From: an uncultured Paracoccaceae bacterium
Lineage (GTDB): Bacteria > Pseudomonadota > Alphaproteobacteria > Rhodobacterales > Rhodobacteraceae
DNA: 64,000 nt
Assembly (NCBI GenBank): GCA_947489445.1
Contig: CANLDN010000006.1
Coordinates: 1 to 64,000, forward strand
Reading direction: 5' to 3'
Positions 26,944 to 39,447 of the stretch are shown piece by piece. A program made the translations under genes and the position numbers. Each line of letters opens with the position of its first letter. Within the stretch, counting starts at the first letter, position 1. The notes beneath the pieces are model-generated. The model ran no database searches. It saw only the letters and a program-made list of their open reading frames with translations, and was not told the DNA's origin.

Positions 26944-27993
26944 TCAGGGTGATAGAATTTGGTTTGCTGCGACTTCGGCCGCAGCCAGCGCCCCTTCGAT
27001 AAGCCCACCACTATCTGCGACCAGTTCAGTTACGGCGAAGATCAGGTTACCGTTCCAGATATCCGTTAGCGCGGCAGGCATTTCATAGGCCGGGTGGCCC
27101 GGGGGCGGCTTTGCGTCATCGGCGGTCGCTGTGAAACGGGCCTGGGACCAATCTTCAATATGTGCGACGATGGGGGTTGCTGCCTTTGATCCAAACAGGC
27201 TTTCCAGTTGTGCCAGCGCCGCTTTTTTCAACGCGGCACCCGCCCTTTGACGCATATCTGCGGGCAAACCTATGAACCCGAACAGCGCACCAAGCTTGCC
27301 ATCTGACGGGCTGGCGTCATGAATTTCGGCCAGTGGTCCGCGCCTGCTGCTGACGTCACCTGACAGCCCCGCATCGCGCCAAAAGGGGGTCGGGTAGACT
27401 GCGATGAATTTCGCATGCGCGCCCATCCAGGTTGGTACAGCATTCAGCAGGGCGGTGGTGTTTTGGGGCAGGACCGGATCGAAAGTCAGTTGGGCTGCGA
27501 TGCGTGGCGGCACGGCCAGGATGATCCTGTCGGCCTCGAATATGCGCCCGTCTGATAGCGCTGCGCCTGATGTTTGGCTGATTTTCGTGACAATGGCGTC
27601 TTTGTGAATACGTGCCGGATCAAGGTTTCCGACCAATGCGCCAATCAATGCGCTGGTGCCGCCTGCGATCCGCAGGGACCCGGCCATCGGCGCAAGGCCT
27701 GCATGCTGCATGACTTCGCCGTTGGGCTGTTCGTAAAGATGGGTGCCATCGACCCATTGCTGAAAAACGCCAAGCTCCAGGTCTTGCAGCAGGCTCGCGA
27801 TGCGATGCTGACCCGGCCAGGCCCAGGATGGCCCAAGGTCGAAATGCTGATTGCGGATGTTAAGCGACTTGATCCGTCCGCCGAACCGGTTGCGCGCTTC
27901 GAGCAGTTGATAATCATGACCTGCGTTTTGCAGGCGGTGGCCCAGCGCAAGCCCAGTGAGGCCGCCGCCGATGATCAGCGTTTTGGTTTTCAT
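26944..27993 (-). CDS. flavin amine oxidase family protein
   Basis: This 349-residue FAD enzyme opens with the dinucleotide-binding motif LIIGGGLTGLALGHRLQNAGHDYQLLEARNRFGGRI. It continues with FDLGPSWAWPGQHRI and ends in the family's FAD-contact region (WNGNLIFAVTELVADSGGLIEGALAAAEVAANQIL). It is shorter than classical monoamine oxidases (about 450 residues) but complete. The substrate is unknown. It lies between two convergent or co-directional genes: the RND pump ends at its 3' side and katG is upstream on the same strand, with a terminator between. Confidence 0.87.
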   Translation of the reverse strand: MKTKTLIIGGGLTGLALGHRLQNAGHDYQLLEARNRFGGRIKSLNIRNQHFDLGPSWAWPGQHRIASLLQDLELGVFQQWVDGTHLYEQPNGEVMQHAGLAPMAGSLRIAGGTSALIGALVGNLDPARIHKDAIVTKISQTSGAALSDGRIFEADRIILAVPPRIAAQLTFDPVLPQNTTALLNAVPTWMGAHAKFIAVYPTPFWRDAGLSGDVSSRRGPLAEIHDASPSDGKLGALFGFIGLPADMRQRAGAALKKAALAQLESLFGSKAATPIVAHIEDWSQARFTATADDAKPPPGHPAYEMPAALTDIWNGNLIFAVTELVADSGGLIEGALAAAEVAANQILSP

Positions 27994-28034
27994 GAGATGC
28001 GCCTGTGGGCGACGCGAGGTTAGCGGTTCGCGTC

Positions 28035-28072
28035 AAAACAGGGCGCAGCCAATGCTTTGGCTACGCCCTGTT
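28035..28072 (-). terminator. intrinsic terminator of katG
   Basis: On the minus strand 28070-28057 pairs with 28052-28039 (14 bp with one mismatch, 4-nt loop) and is followed by TTTT at 28038-28035. It lies just after the katG stop and before the amine oxidase start, so katG is probably transcribed alone. Confidence 0.88.
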
Positions 28073-28075
28073 GGT

Positions 28076-30356
<2,281 letters not shown>

Positions 30357-30504
30357 GGCCATCAATGCGCATGCGTTGCGGTTGCAGTGACCTATCATTG
30401 GTTTGCATGTGCGCTGCATCAATATCCCCCATTTATAATGATTCTAACATACACGACTGATTGGTTTAAGTTGCATTTTATAATCACCGCGATAGTTTTT
30501 CATT

Positions 30505-31419
30505 ATGACAAATCTCACTCTTCGGCAGTTGCGATATTTTGAGGCCTTGGCGAATGAGGGCCATTTTGGCCGTGCCGCCGATATCTGTTCCATTTCTCAG
30601 CCAGCCCTGTCCGTCCAGATCAAGGAGTTGGAAGCGACACTGGGTACGGTGCTATTCGAGCGCGGCCATAGGCAAGCCCGGTTGACCGCATTTGGCGAAC
30701 AGTTCGGCATGCGTGCCCGCGATATTCTGCGCGCGGTTGATGAGCTTGGCGATATGGCCCGTGCGGCACAAGGTGGTCTGGCAGGGCGGTTGCGCATCGG
30801 GGTTATTCCGACGATTGCGCCCTACCTGTTGCCAGCATTGATCGGCACCTTGGGGGATACAAATGCAGAGCTTGATATACATGTGCGCGAAACGATCACG
30901 CCGCGGCTTTTGCAGGAATTGATGGATGGTCAGTTGGACACAGCCATTGTTGCCCTGCCGGTGTCAGAGCCGTCATTGACCGAGGTTGCATTGTTCGACG
31001 AAGCGCTTGTTCTGGTCCGACCAGAGACTGAGCAACAACAGCCCATCCCAACTGTCGACGCCTTGCGCGATATGCGGCTGCTTCTGCTGGAAGAGGGGCA
31101 TTGTTTTCGCGATCAGGCCCTGTCGTTTTGCAATCTGAACAGCGGATTGCCCCGCGCGGGGTTGGATGGCAGTTCCTTGTCGACGCTCGTCCAGATGGTT
31201 GGCGCCGGTATCGGGGTGACGTTGATCCCCGAAATGGCGGTGTCGGTTGAAACCCGTTCTGCACCGGTCTGTGTGGCCCGGTTCAATGATGCGCACCCAT
31301 CGCGCACCGTTGGCATGATTTGGCGAAAAACGAACCCATTGGCGGATCAGCTCTTGCAGATATCACAGGTTGTTCGGCAATCCGCGGAAGGATTACGCAC
31401 CGCGCATTCAGCGACGTAA
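30505..31419 (+). CDS. oxyR: hydrogen-peroxide sensor regulator OxyR
   Basis: This 304-residue LysR-family regulator has an N-terminal helix-turn-helix (LRQLRYFEALANEGHFGRAADICSISQPALSVQIKELE). Its effector domain contains EEGHCFRDQALSFCNLN. Cys200 and Cys209 sit exactly where the redox-active pair Cys199/Cys208 sits in the E. coli protein, so it should switch by forming a disulfide. Divergence from katG supports this. The ATG at 30505 has only a weak ribosome-binding site in an AT-rich leader. Confidence 0.96.
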   Translation: MTNLTLRQLRYFEALANEGHFGRAADICSISQPALSVQIKELEATLGTVLFERGHRQARLTAFGEQFGMRARDILRAVDELGDMARAAQGGLAGRLRIGVIPTIAPYLLPALIGTLGDTNAELDIHVRETITPRLLQELMDGQLDTAIVALPVSEPSLTEVALFDEALVLVRPETEQQQPIPTVDALRDMRLLLLEEGHCFRDQALSFCNLNSGLPRAGLDGSSLSTLVQMVGAGIGVTLIPEMAVSVETRSAPVCVARFNDAHPSRTVGMIWRKTNPLADQLLQISQVVRQSAEGLRTAHSAT

Positions 31420-31535
31420 ATCGCACCAACTTCATACCTGCGAACAAACCGGCCTTTCGCCAGATGCCTGCGAAAGACCGGAATTGGAAGCGGCGTCTGC
31501 CAATACGCCGCTTTGCAAGATCTCACCTGCTGGCT

Positions 31536-32057
31536 TCAATGGTTTTCGATTGAATGAACCCATACCTCTGCCTCTGGTTCATGCGGGGCCCGCGTTCCGT
31601 CCGTGCTGGCACCGAGCCTCTTTGCCACAGCCTGCGAACGTATATTCTCAACGTCGATATAGCTGTAAAGCCGATCCAACCCCAGATCCTCACGGGCCCA
31701 TTTCTTGACGGCCATCGCGGCTTCCGTGGCAAAGCCTCTTCCCTCCGCGCCTTCGAATAGATGCCATGCCAATTCTATGTCCGGCCAGTTCGAATGCTTG
31801 ATCAAGCCCACGCGGCCGACAGGCTGCCCCGTCTGCTGTTCTACGATCGTAAAGAAACCGAATCCGTGCCAATGCCAGTGGCCAATGCCAGTCAGAAACC
31901 CGAACCAAGCCTGTTCCGCTGTGACCGTCTCGCCCTGCGCTTCCATTGAGGGGGCACTGGTCATGAAACGAGTGAACCCCATTAAATCATCCCGTTCCGG
32001 CCCACGCAAAACCAACCGTTGCGTCGTCAGCCTGGGTGCGGTCGAGAGATTTTTCAT
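31536..32057 (-). CDS. GNAT family N-acetyltransferase (RimJ/RimL type)
   Basis: This 173-residue protein begins with the typical TQRLVLRGPERDDL strand. It has GRVGLIKHSNWPDIELAWHLFEGAEGRGFATEAAMAVKKWA, in which EGRGFATEA is the acetyl-CoA pyrophosphate-binding loop, and then RLYSYIDVENIRSQAVAKRLGA. It resembles acetyltransferases acting on protein N termini or small molecules; the substrate is unknown. It stands alone between oxyR and the cox region. Confidence 0.9.
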   Translation of the reverse strand: MKNLSTAPRLTTQRLVLRGPERDDLMGFTRFMTSAPSMEAQGETVTAEQAWFGFLTGIGHWHWHGFGFFTIVEQQTGQPVGRVGLIKHSNWPDIELAWHLFEGAEGRGFATEAAMAVKKWAREDLGLDRLYSYIDVENIRSQAVAKRLGASTDGTRAPHEPEAEVWVHSIENH

Positions 32058-32333
32058 CAGACGCCTTTCTGGTCACAGACCCTCGGTTCTGGGCCATGTT
32101 CAGTATAGCGAACGGTCGCGCACAACTGAAAGCAGCCATTCAAACTTGTTACGGCATCCAGAACTTTTGAGCTCTCAGTCAGATTTCTCCGCGCTTGAGA
32201 CGAACGGCTGGTTTTTAGAATACCCATGGGCAAAGAGCGCTCCGATAGATGAGGTCTGCACGCAACGCGCAGTCGATAAGGCAGCCCGAGATCTCCCTTT
32301 GCTTTGGAAGGGCTTTATGATCCTTTATGGTGC
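32058..32333. other. 276-bp gap upstream of coxC
   Basis: This is the divergent spacer between the acetyltransferase and coxC. An open frame crosses it but encodes no recognisable protein. I see no strong dyad and no copy of the TTCGTGCA repeat found upstream of coxM. Confidence 0.4.
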
Positions 32334-33431
32334 ATGGATTTTGTCGATGTCAGTCATCACCCCGGTTTGGTTGTTGCGTCGTTTGTTGTCGCGCTGGTGG
32401 CAGGCTTCACCGGGCTGACGCTGACCAAAGACCTTTCTTCGAAGTCATACGGTCAGCGAAAGTTTGCAATTGCGCTGGCCTCTGTCGCATTGGGTGGCGG
32501 CATCTGGTCGATGCATTTTGTCGCGATGTTGGGCATCCAAATGCCGATCCTGTTCTACTACGACTCCGCCTTGACGCTTGCGTCGGCCTTACTTGCCATC
32601 TTGATTGTCGGGGCGGCGTTGATCCTGCTGCATTTTGCCGAACGCACGCGGGTGACGGTTACCCTTGCAGGGGCCATCGTCGCTGTCGGTGTTCTTTCGA
32701 TGCATTATCTGGGCATGGCGGGGCTACAGTTATGCCGCGCCGTTTACACGCCGCTGGGCATCTTTGTCGCCGCACTGTCCGCCTTTGTGCTTTGCACCGC
32801 CGCGTTCTGGATCGCTTATGGTCAGCGGTCCAACCGCACTATTTTGCTGGGTACCCTGTGTTTCGGGGTCGCGGTTTTTGCCGTTCATTTTGTTGCCATC
32901 TCAGGCACCCGGTTTGTCGCGGTGCCGGTCTTCAACGAACTGGGGCCCATCATGAGCAATGAGGTGCTGGCGCTGGGCGTGATCCTGTCCAGCTTTGTGA
33001 TCTTCGGCGGGTTCTTGTGGATGGGCGTGACGTTTCTGGTGCCGCAGTCTGCCCCGCGCGCTGCCATGACGCCACAAACAGTCACTGCACCGCAGCCACA
33101 GGCGATGCGCATCCCATGTGAAAAGGACGGCAATACCCTTTTCATTGACCCTGCTGATGTCGCCTTTTTACGCGCCGAAGGGCACTACACACAGATCTAT
33201 ACCAGTAACGCCCATCATTTCTGCGCGTGGCCGATTACCGAGGCTACAAAGCGATTGGACCCCCATGGGTTTATAAAGGTCCATCGCAGTTATCTGATCA
33301 ACCCGGTTCATGTGCAGCAGTTTGAACGACTCAAGGATAATGGGCTGTGCCGCTTCGCCGGCGATGATCTGCCGCCAGTGCCGGTCAGCAGATCGAATCT
33401 CAAGGCGGTACGCGACGCGCTGGGTCTTTAA
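32334..33431 (+). CDS. coxC: MHYT-LytTR membrane regulator of CO oxidation
   Basis: This protein of about 365 residues has an N-terminal MHYT sensor membrane domain of seven helices (residues 8-225) and a C-terminal LytTR DNA-binding domain (about 270-365). The MHYT repeats are WSMHFVAMLGIQMP, LSMHYLGMAGLQL and FAVHFVAISGTR. The LytTR part includes DVAFLRAEGHYTQIY and FIKVHRSYLINPVHV. The MHYT domain is proposed to bind copper and sense O2, CO or NO. Proteins with this fusion (CoxC, CoxH) are encoded in CO dehydrogenase clusters, and this one lies directly before coxM. ATG 32334 is preferred, with an in-frame TTG 30 bases upstream as the alternative; neither has a strong ribosome-binding site. 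Confidence 0.87.
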   Translation: MDFVDVSHHPGLVVASFVVALVAGFTGLTLTKDLSSKSYGQRKFAIALASVALGGGIWSMHFVAMLGIQMPILFYYDSALTLASALLAILIVGAALILLHFAERTRVTVTLAGAIVAVGVLSMHYLGMAGLQLCRAVYTPLGIFVAALSAFVLCTAAFWIAYGQRSNRTILLGTLCFGVAVFAVHFVAISGTRFVAVPVFNELGPIMSNEVLALGVILSSFVIFGGFLWMGVTFLVPQSAPRAAMTPQTVTAPQPQAMRIPCEKDGNTLFIDPADVAFLRAEGHYTQIYTSNAHHFCAWPITEATKRLDPHGFIKVHRSYLINPVHVQQFERLKDNGLCRFAGDDLPPVPVSRSNLKAVRDALGL

Positions 33432-33441
33432 CCTTTCGCCT

Positions 33442-33471
33442 TTCGTGCATGCAAATGCGCAATTCGTGCAA
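33442..33471 (+). promoter_or_regulatory. 9-bp direct repeat, candidate CoxC (LytTR) binding site
   Basis: TTCGTGCAT (33442-33450) and TTCGTGCAA (33463-33471) are direct repeats separated by 12 bp, a 21-bp period. LytTR-domain regulators such as AgrA bind two roughly 9-bp direct repeats with this spacing. The site is about 100 bp upstream of the coxM start, in the 137-bp coxC-coxM gap, where an activator site would be expected. Confidence 0.6.
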
Positions 33472-33568
33472 AATCATCTGCCTCTCGTTGATTTACGGGC
33501 CGCAAGGCGCGTGCCGCCCCACAGTCTGGCAGCCCAGAAGGGCGATTGCTGACCAGGGAGGTAAGGCG

Positions 33569-34423
33569 ATGATACCAGCGGCATTCGATTATTATCGGCC
33601 AAAGGATATGGCGGGGGTGATTGCCCTGCTCGAAGAACACGGTGATGACGCGCGTGTCATGGCGGGCGGGCACAGCCTGATCCCCATGATGAAATTGCGC
33701 ATGGCAGAGGTGCCGCATCTGATCGACCTTCAGGATGTTGCAGGCCTTTCAGGCATCAGTGTTAAGGATGGACAGGTCCGCATTGGCGCGATGACAACGC
33801 AGGCCGAGCTGATCGATCATGCCGAACTGACCACAGCCGCCCCGATCCTGAAGGAAGCCGCGTTGCAGATCGCTGATCCGCAGGTGCGCTATATGGGGAC
33901 TGTCGGTGGGAACGTGGCCAATGGGGATCCGGGCAACGACATGCCGGGGCTGATGCAATGTCTGGACGCGCAGTTCACGCTGGTCGGTCCCGATGGTGAG
34001 CGGTCCGTACCTGCACGCGATTTCTACGAAGCCGCCTACATGACTGCGCGCGCTGATGAGGAAGTGCTGACAGCAGTGTCCTTCGCCGCGCCTTCGGGTG
34101 GTTACGCTTATGAAAAACAAAAGCGCAAGATCGGGGATTATGCGACAGCGGCGGCCGCCGTTTTATTGGTCAAGGATGACGGTCACTGTACTGCCGCATC
34201 CATCGCCATGACGAACCTCAGCGATGTACCGGTCTATTCCGATGCCGCCGGTGCGGCCCTGACCGGCACAGATGTTGACGCGGATGCGGTCAAGGCCGCT
34301 GCGGCCGCCATGTTGGGCGATATTGACCCGATGGAAGACAATCGCGGCCCGGTGGCGTTCAAACGCCATGTGGCGGGCGTGATCCTAAGCCGGGCGATTG
34401 AACGCGCCTGGTCGCGCAGCTGA
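33569..34423 (+). CDS. coxM: CO dehydrogenase medium (FAD) subunit
   Basis: This 284-residue flavoprotein subunit passes electrons from the iron-sulfur subunit to the quinone pool. FAD-binding motifs A32-GGHS ([15 protein letters not shown]) and TVGGN ([15 protein letters not shown], about residue 111) are at the positions seen in characterised CoxM. An extra 40 codons of open frame upstream are rejected, because ATG 33569 has a strong GGGAGGTAAGG just before it. It begins the structural operon coxMSLDEF. Confidence 0.95.
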   Translation: MIPAAFDYYRPKDMAGVIALLEEHGDDARVMAGGHSLIPMMKLRMAEVPHLIDLQDVAGLSGISVKDGQVRIGAMTTQAELIDHAELTTAAPILKEAALQIADPQVRYMGTVGGNVANGDPGNDMPGLMQCLDAQFTLVGPDGERSVPARDFYEAAYMTARADEEVLTAVSFAAPSGGYAYEKQKRKIGDYATAAAAVLLVKDDGHCTAASIAMTNLSDVPVYSDAAGAALTGTDVDADAVKAAAAAMLGDIDPMEDNRGPVAFKRHVAGVILSRAIERAWSRS

Positions 34424-34434
34424 GGGAGGACGCA

Positions 34435-34929
34435 ATGCCAGATAAAATGCACATCAAGCTGACGGTGAACGGTAAGCAAGAGGAATTCTTGGCCGAACCG
34501 CGCGAGTTGTTGATCCACACACTGCGCGAACGGCTGAACCTGACAGGGCCGCATATCGGGTGTGAAACCTCACATTGTGGGGCCTGCACTGTGACGATTG
34601 ACGGCAAGTCGGTGAAATCCTGCACGATGTTCGCGGCGCAGGCCCATGGGGCCGATGTCACAACAATCGAAGGGATGGGCGGCCCCGATGCCCTGCATCC
34701 CTTGCAAGAGGCGTTTCGCGAACATCATGGCTTGCAATGCGGCTATTGCACACCCGGCATGATCACCCGGGCGGCCAAGTTGCTCGAAGAAAACCCCAAT
34801 CCGACCGAGGAAGAAATCCGGTTCGGCATGGCAGGCAATCTGTGCCGCTGCACCGGCTATCAGAACATCGTGAAATCCATCCTTGCCGCCGCGGCTGAGA
34901 TGAGCGCAGCAAAGGAGGCCGCGGAATGA
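34435..34929 (+). CDS. coxS: CO dehydrogenase small (iron-sulfur) subunit
   Basis: This 164-residue protein carries two [2Fe-2S] clusters. The plant-type N-terminal cluster is bound by Cys43, 48, 51 and 63 ([22 protein letters not shown] is split by the motif). The C-terminal helical cluster is bound by Cys102, 105, 137 and 139 (QCGYCTPGM and GNLCRCTGY). It transfers electrons from the Mo-Cu site in CoxL to FAD in CoxM. It starts 11 bp after coxM with GGGAGGA upstream, and its stop overlaps the coxL start. Confidence 0.96.
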   Translation: MPDKMHIKLTVNGKQEEFLAEPRELLIHTLRERLNLTGPHIGCETSHCGACTVTIDGKSVKSCTMFAAQAHGADVTTIEGMGGPDALHPLQEAFREHHGLQCGYCTPGMITRAAKLLEENPNPTEEEIRFGMAGNLCRCTGYQNIVKSILAAAAEMSAAKEAAE

Positions 34930-37343
34930 AGGACGAAGTGGACAGCCGCGAGGATCGTGTTGCCAATCTCAAAGGGATGGGATGCGCCCGCAAACGGGTT
35001 GAAGATGCCCGTTTCACCCAAGGCAAGGGCAACTATGTCGATGATATCAAACTGGACGGGATGTTGTTTGGGGATTTTGTGCGTACGCCTTATGCCCATG
35101 CCCGCGTGGTCAGCATCAATGCAGAGGCCGCGCTAAAGGTACCCGGTGTTCTGGCCGTGCTGACGGCAAAGGATCTGGAACCGCTTGGTCTGCATTGGAT
35201 GCCGACGCTGGCCGGTGACAAACAAATGGTGCTGGCGGATGGCAAGGTGCTTTATCAGGGGCAAGAGGTGGCGTTTGTTGTCGCCGAAAACCGCGTGGCC
35301 GCCGCTGACGGGATCGAACTGGTAGAGGTCGAATACGAAGAGCTGCCCGTCATTACCGACCCGTTTGAGGCGTTGAAATCTGACGTGGTCCTGCGCGAAG
35401 ATCTGGACCCCACCGCCGATGGTGCCCACGGCCCCCGTAAACACCCCAACCATATCTTCACTTGGGAGGTCGGCGAAAAAGAGACGACCGAACAAGTATT
35501 GGCCGAGGCGGATGTCGTCGTCGAAGAGATGATCTATTACCACCGCACCCATCCCTGCCCGCTTGAGACATGCGGTTGCGTGGCGTCGATGGACAAGGTC
35601 AATGGCAAGCTGACGCTCTACGGGACATTTCAGGCGCCGCACGCGATCCGCACGGTTGTCTCGCTGATATCGGGGATTGAAGAGCACAATATCCGCGTGG
35701 TGTCGCCAGATATTGGCGGCGGTTTTGGCAATAAGGTGGGTGCCTATCCCGGCTATGTCTGCTCTGTTGTTGCGTCGATTGTGACGGGCAAACCGGTCAA
35801 ATGGATCGAAGACCGGATGGATAATCTGATGACCACGGCCTTTGCCCGCGACTATTGGATGCAAGGCAAGATTGCGGCCACCAAGGAAGGTAAGATCACT
35901 GGGCTATGGTGTCATACCACGGCAGATCATGGCGGGTTTGATGCCTGCGCCGACCCGACCAAATTCCCTGCTGGTTTCATGAATATCTGCACCGGGTCCT
36001 ATGACATCCCCACCGCCTATCTGGCGGTCGATGGTGTTTACACCAACAAGGCCCCCGGCGGCGTCGCCTACCGCTGTTCGTTCCGCGTGACAGAGGCCGC
36101 GTATTTCATCGAACGTATGATTGAGATGCTGGCGATTGAGCTGAACATGGACGCCGCAGAGCTGCGCCGTATCAACTTCATCAAGAAAGAACAGTTCCCT
36201 TATCAATCGGCCCTTGGCTGGGAATATGACAGCGGTGATTATCATACAGCCTGGGACAAGGCATTGGCTGCGGTCGGCTATGATGATCTGCGGCAAGAGC
36301 AGGCCGAAAGGGTCGCCGCCTTCAAACGGGGCGAGACCCGCAAACTGCTGGGCATCGGCCTGTGCCACTTCACAGAGATCGTCGGCGCGGGTCCGGTTAA
36401 GAATTGCGATATCTTGGGTCTTGGCATGTTCGACAGCTGCGAAATCCGCATCCATCCCACAGGGTCGGCCATCGCGCGGCTGGGCACGATCAGTCAGGGG
36501 CAGGGGCATGCAACGACCTTTGCCCAGATCCTTGCGACCGAAATCGGGCTGCCCGCAGACAGCATCACGATTGAGGAAGGCGATACCGATACGGCCCCTT
36601 ATGGGCTTGGCACCTATGGATCACGGTCTACCCCGGTCGCCGGGGCTGCAACGGCCATGGCGGGGCGGAAAATCCGGGCCAAGGCGCAAATGATCGCGGC
36701 CTATCTGCTTGAGGTGCACGACAACGATGTGGAATTCGATGTCGATCGGTTTGTTGTGAAAGGCGCGCCAGAGCGGTTCAAGACAATGAAGGAAATCGCG
36801 TTCGCCGCCTATAATCAGGCCATTCCGGGGCTGGAGCCGGGGCTGGAAGCCGTCAGCTACTACGATCCACCGAATATGACCTATCCGTTCGGGGCCTATA
36901 TCTGCGTGATGGAGCTTGACGTGGATACCGGCGAACATGAGGTCAGGCAGTTCTACGCGTTGGATGATTGCGGCACCCGGATCAATCCAATGATTATCGA
37001 AGGACAGGTCCACGGCGGCCTGACCGAAGCGCTGGCCATCGCCATGGGTCAGGAAATTGCCTATGATGAGCTGGGCAATGTGAAGACCGCGACGTTGATG
37101 GATTTCTTTCTGCCAACCGCATGGGAAACGCCGCATTACACCACCGACCATACGGTTACGCCCAGCCCGCATCACCCGATCGGGGCAAAAGGTGTCGGCG
37201 AAAGCCCCAACGTAGGGGGTGTGCCCGCCTTTTCCAACGCGGTGCATGATGCCTTTCGGGCATTTGGATTGCGGCAGGCACATATGCCGCATGATCACTG
37301 GCGGGTCTGGAAGATCGCCAATGATCTTGGCTTGCATGACTAA
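34926..37343 (+). CDS. coxL: form I CO dehydrogenase large (Mo-Cu) subunit
   Basis: This 805-residue catalytic subunit oxidises CO to CO2 at a Mo-S-Cu site. The active-site loop [10 protein letters not shown] contains Cys384, the copper ligand. AYRCSFR is the signature of form I, bona fide aerobic CO dehydrogenases, whereas form II has AYRGAGR. Glu759 in AKGVGESP is the expected active-site base near Mo, and DIGGGFGNK is the conserved molybdopterin-contact region. Length matches family members. The start overlaps coxS by 4 bp. CO oxidation by the host can be predicted with good confidence if the accessory genes work. Confidence 0.97.
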   Translation: MKDEVDSREDRVANLKGMGCARKRVEDARFTQGKGNYVDDIKLDGMLFGDFVRTPYAHARVVSINAEAALKVPGVLAVLTAKDLEPLGLHWMPTLAGDKQMVLADGKVLYQGQEVAFVVAENRVAAADGIELVEVEYEELPVITDPFEALKSDVVLREDLDPTADGAHGPRKHPNHIFTWEVGEKETTEQVLAEADVVVEEMIYYHRTHPCPLETCGCVASMDKVNGKLTLYGTFQAPHAIRTVVSLISGIEEHNIRVVSPDIGGGFGNKVGAYPGYVCSVVASIVTGKPVKWIEDRMDNLMTTAFARDYWMQGKIAATKEGKITGLWCHTTADHGGFDACADPTKFPAGFMNICTGSYDIPTAYLAVDGVYTNKAPGGVAYRCSFRVTEAAYFIERMIEMLAIELNMDAAELRRINFIKKEQFPYQSALGWEYDSGDYHTAWDKALAAVGYDDLRQEQAERVAAFKRGETRKLLGIGLCHFTEIVGAGPVKNCDILGLGMFDSCEIRIHPTGSAIARLGTISQGQGHATTFAQILATEIGLPADSITIEEGDTDTAPYGLGTYGSRSTPVAGAATAMAGRKIRAKAQMIAAYLLEVHDNDVEFDVDRFVVKGAPERFKTMKEIAFAAYNQAIPGLEPGLEAVSYYDPPNMTYPFGAYICVMELDVDTGEHEVRQFYALDDCGTRINPMIIEGQVHGGLTEALAIAMGQEIAYDELGNVKTATLMDFFLPTAWETPHYTTDHTVTPSPHHPIGAKGVGESPNVGGVPAFSNAVHDAFRAFGLRQAHMPHDHWRVWKIANDLGLHD

Positions 37344-37396
37344 CCATGGCGGGGCGCGGGGTGCCGTCCATCCGCGCGCCTCAATGGGATATCAAA

Positions 37397-38272
37397 ATGG
37401 CGTGGACTGACCTTCAAACGGCCATGGCGGCCCAGGGCTATGTCGCTTCTGACGATCTGTCGGTCGCGCTGCATCTGGCTTTGTCGCTTGGTCGGCCCAT
37501 TCTGCTGGAAGGGACGGCCGGTGTCGGCAAGACAGAGGTGGCGCGCGTATTGGCCGCCGTACAGGACACACGGCTGATCAGGTTGCAATGCTACGAAGGG
37601 TTGGATGCCAGCCAAGCCATCTACGAATGGAATTACCAACGCCAGCTATTGGCGATCCGCGCCGCGGGAGAGGCCGGACAGACCGGGGCAGATGTGGAAG
37701 CCCGCATCTTTTCCGAAGACTATCTGATGGAACGCCCGCTTTTGGCGGCGATCCGGCAGGACAAGGCGCCGGTGCTCCTGATCGACGAGGTGGACCGCGC
37801 AGACGAAGAATTTGAGGCTTATCTTTTAGAAGTGCTTGCCGATTATCAGGTAACAATTCCCGAATTGGGTACGATCAAGGCCACCACTCACCCCATTGTC
37901 ATCTTGACCGCCAATGGCACGCGGGACCTGTCCGACGCGCTGCGGCGGCGTTGTCTTTATACCTACCTTGATTATCCTGATCGCACGACAGAGCTAGCTA
38001 TTCTGAACGCGCGATGCCCGAATGTCTCTGACCGTCTTGCCGGTCAGATCATTGGCTTTGTGCAAAAACTGCGCGAGGAAGAGCTGGAAAAAGTACCCGG
38101 CATTGCAGAGATGCTTGATTTCACCGCCGCCCTGATGGGATTGGGTATCGCTGATCTCACCGACGATCCGGCGGTGTTGCAGGCAACCTTGACGACATTG
38201 CTGAAAACACAAAGCGATCAGGCGAATGTCACCACCGAAGTGGCCCAGCGGATCGCGGGCCGCGCCGCATGA
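37397..38272 (+). CDS. coxD: MoxR-type AAA+ ATPase for CO dehydrogenase maturation
   Basis: This 291-residue ATPase has Walker A GTAGVGKT (residues 39-46), Walker B VLLIDEVDRADEEFEAYLLEVLADYQ, sensor 1 IVILTANGTRDLSDALRRRC and an arginine finger region. In Oligotropha, CoxD is needed to build the [CuSMoO2] centre. The start at 37397 (MAWTDL) is preferred over the in-frame ATG at 37346, because GGGAT lies at proper spacing and the resulting length matches CoxD. It is followed with a 4-bp overlap by the VWA partner coxE. Confidence 0.93.
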   Translation: MAWTDLQTAMAAQGYVASDDLSVALHLALSLGRPILLEGTAGVGKTEVARVLAAVQDTRLIRLQCYEGLDASQAIYEWNYQRQLLAIRAAGEAGQTGADVEARIFSEDYLMERPLLAAIRQDKAPVLLIDEVDRADEEFEAYLLEVLADYQVTIPELGTIKATTHPIVILTANGTRDLSDALRRRCLYTYLDYPDRTTELAILNARCPNVSDRLAGQIIGFVQKLREEELEKVPGIAEMLDFTAALMGLGIADLTDDPAVLQATLTTLLKTQSDQANVTTEVAQRIAGRAA

Positions 38273-39447
38273 GCCGGGTAACACGCTTCGCAGGCCGCGA
38301 TCCCGGACCTGCCGCCAGGATGAGCGGGTTTCTGGCACATCTGCGCGAAAATGGCCTGCGGCTTGGCGTCGCTGAAACAGGGCTTGCCTTGGATGCCTTG
38401 ACCCATGTGGTGGCCGCCGATCCTGCGCAATGCAAGCGCGCGCTCAAAGCCGTCTGTTCCGGCTGCAAGGAAGAGGCGGCGCAGTTTGATGATTTATTCG
38501 ATGCCTTCTGGCTGAACGGGGGCAAGGTCAGCCAGAAAATCGTGCCAAACCTCAGCAATCGAGCCAGCGATCATGTGCATTCGTCGCGCCATGCCAAAGG
38601 TGAGGCAGCGGGTGCAGGGCAAGCCAACGCACCCGATGGCGGAACCGGTGAAGCGGAAAGCGACGGATTGGGCAAGCTGGTCGCGACCGAAATTGCCAAT
38701 CTGATGAAGAAAGACCTGCGCGATCTGGTGCAAGCAGATGAGATCGCGGCGGCAGAACAGGTCGCACGGCGTCTTGGGGCAGCTTTGCGTGATCGCCGTT
38801 CGCGCCGTCGGATCGCAGCGCGCAAGGGGGACCGGCTGCACTTCCGCAAAGTGATCCGGCAAAGCCTTGCGACGGGTGGAGAGCCATTGCGGCTACCGAA
38901 AAAACGCCGCCCGGACCGGACGCGTAAAATCGCCGCGATCTGCGATGTATCGGGGTCAATGACGGTTTATGCGCAGGTGTTTTTGGCGTTTCTGGCCGGG
39001 CTGCTGCGCGCCGACCCACAGGCAGATGCCTACCTGTTCCACACCCGCCTCGTGCGGATCACAGAGGCCTTGCGCGACCGCGATGCCATGCGGGCGCTGG
39101 CCCGCATGTCGCTGATGGCCGACGGGTTTGCCGGGGGGTCCAGAATTGGTGGTAGTCTCGAACAGTTCGCAAAAACCTATGCCAAACGGTTTGTCGATGG
39201 ACGGACTGTCGTGCTGATCCTTTCGGATGGCTATGACACCGATCCACCCGCAGTGCTGGCCGCTGCATTGACCCGGTTGAAGAAACGCGGATGCAAAATC
39301 ATCTGGCTGAACCCGCTGAAAGGCTGGCGCGATTACGAACCTGTTGCGGGTGGCATGGCGGCGGCCCTGCCACATCTTGATCTGTTCAAGGCGGCCAATA
39401 CCTTGGCGGATCTGGCCGCGCTGGAACCGGAGCTTGTGCGCCTATGA
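38269..39447 (+). CDS. coxE: VWA domain protein CoxE
   Basis: This 392-residue soluble protein has a long N-terminal helical region and a C-terminal von Willebrand A domain. Its metal-ion-dependent adhesion site is IAAICDVSGSMTVYAQ (D-x-S-x-S), with later LMADGFAGGSRIGGSLEQF and VVLILSDGYDTDPP. MoxR ATPases such as CoxD act with VWA partners, and CoxE is required for copper insertion or sulfuration of the Mo site in characterised systems. It overlaps both neighbours by 4 bp. Confidence 0.93.
   Translation: MSRVTRFAGRDPGPAARMSGFLAHLRENGLRLGVAETGLALDALTHVVAADPAQCKRALKAVCSGCKEEAAQFDDLFDAFWLNGGKVSQKIVPNLSNRASDHVHSSRHAKGEAAGAGQANAPDGGTGEAESDGLGKLVATEIANLMKKDLRDLVQADEIAAAEQVARRLGAALRDRRSRRRIAARKGDRLHFRKVIRQSLATGGEPLRLPKKRRPDRTRKIAAICDVSGSMTVYAQVFLAFLAGLLRADPQADAYLFHTRLVRITEALRDRDAMRALARMSLMADGFAGGSRIGGSLEQFAKTYAKRFVDGRTVVLILSDGYDTDPPAVLAAALTRLKKRGCKIIWLNPLKGWRDYEPVAGGMAAALPHLDLFKAANTLADLAALEPELVRL

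Noticed and set aside
30367..30419. Possible third copy of the 11-bp repeat (GCGCATGCGTT, later TGCAT spaced by 11 bp)
   Set aside because: The units are out of phase with each other and the flanking conserved block CGACCGTGCG is absent, so chance resemblance is likely.
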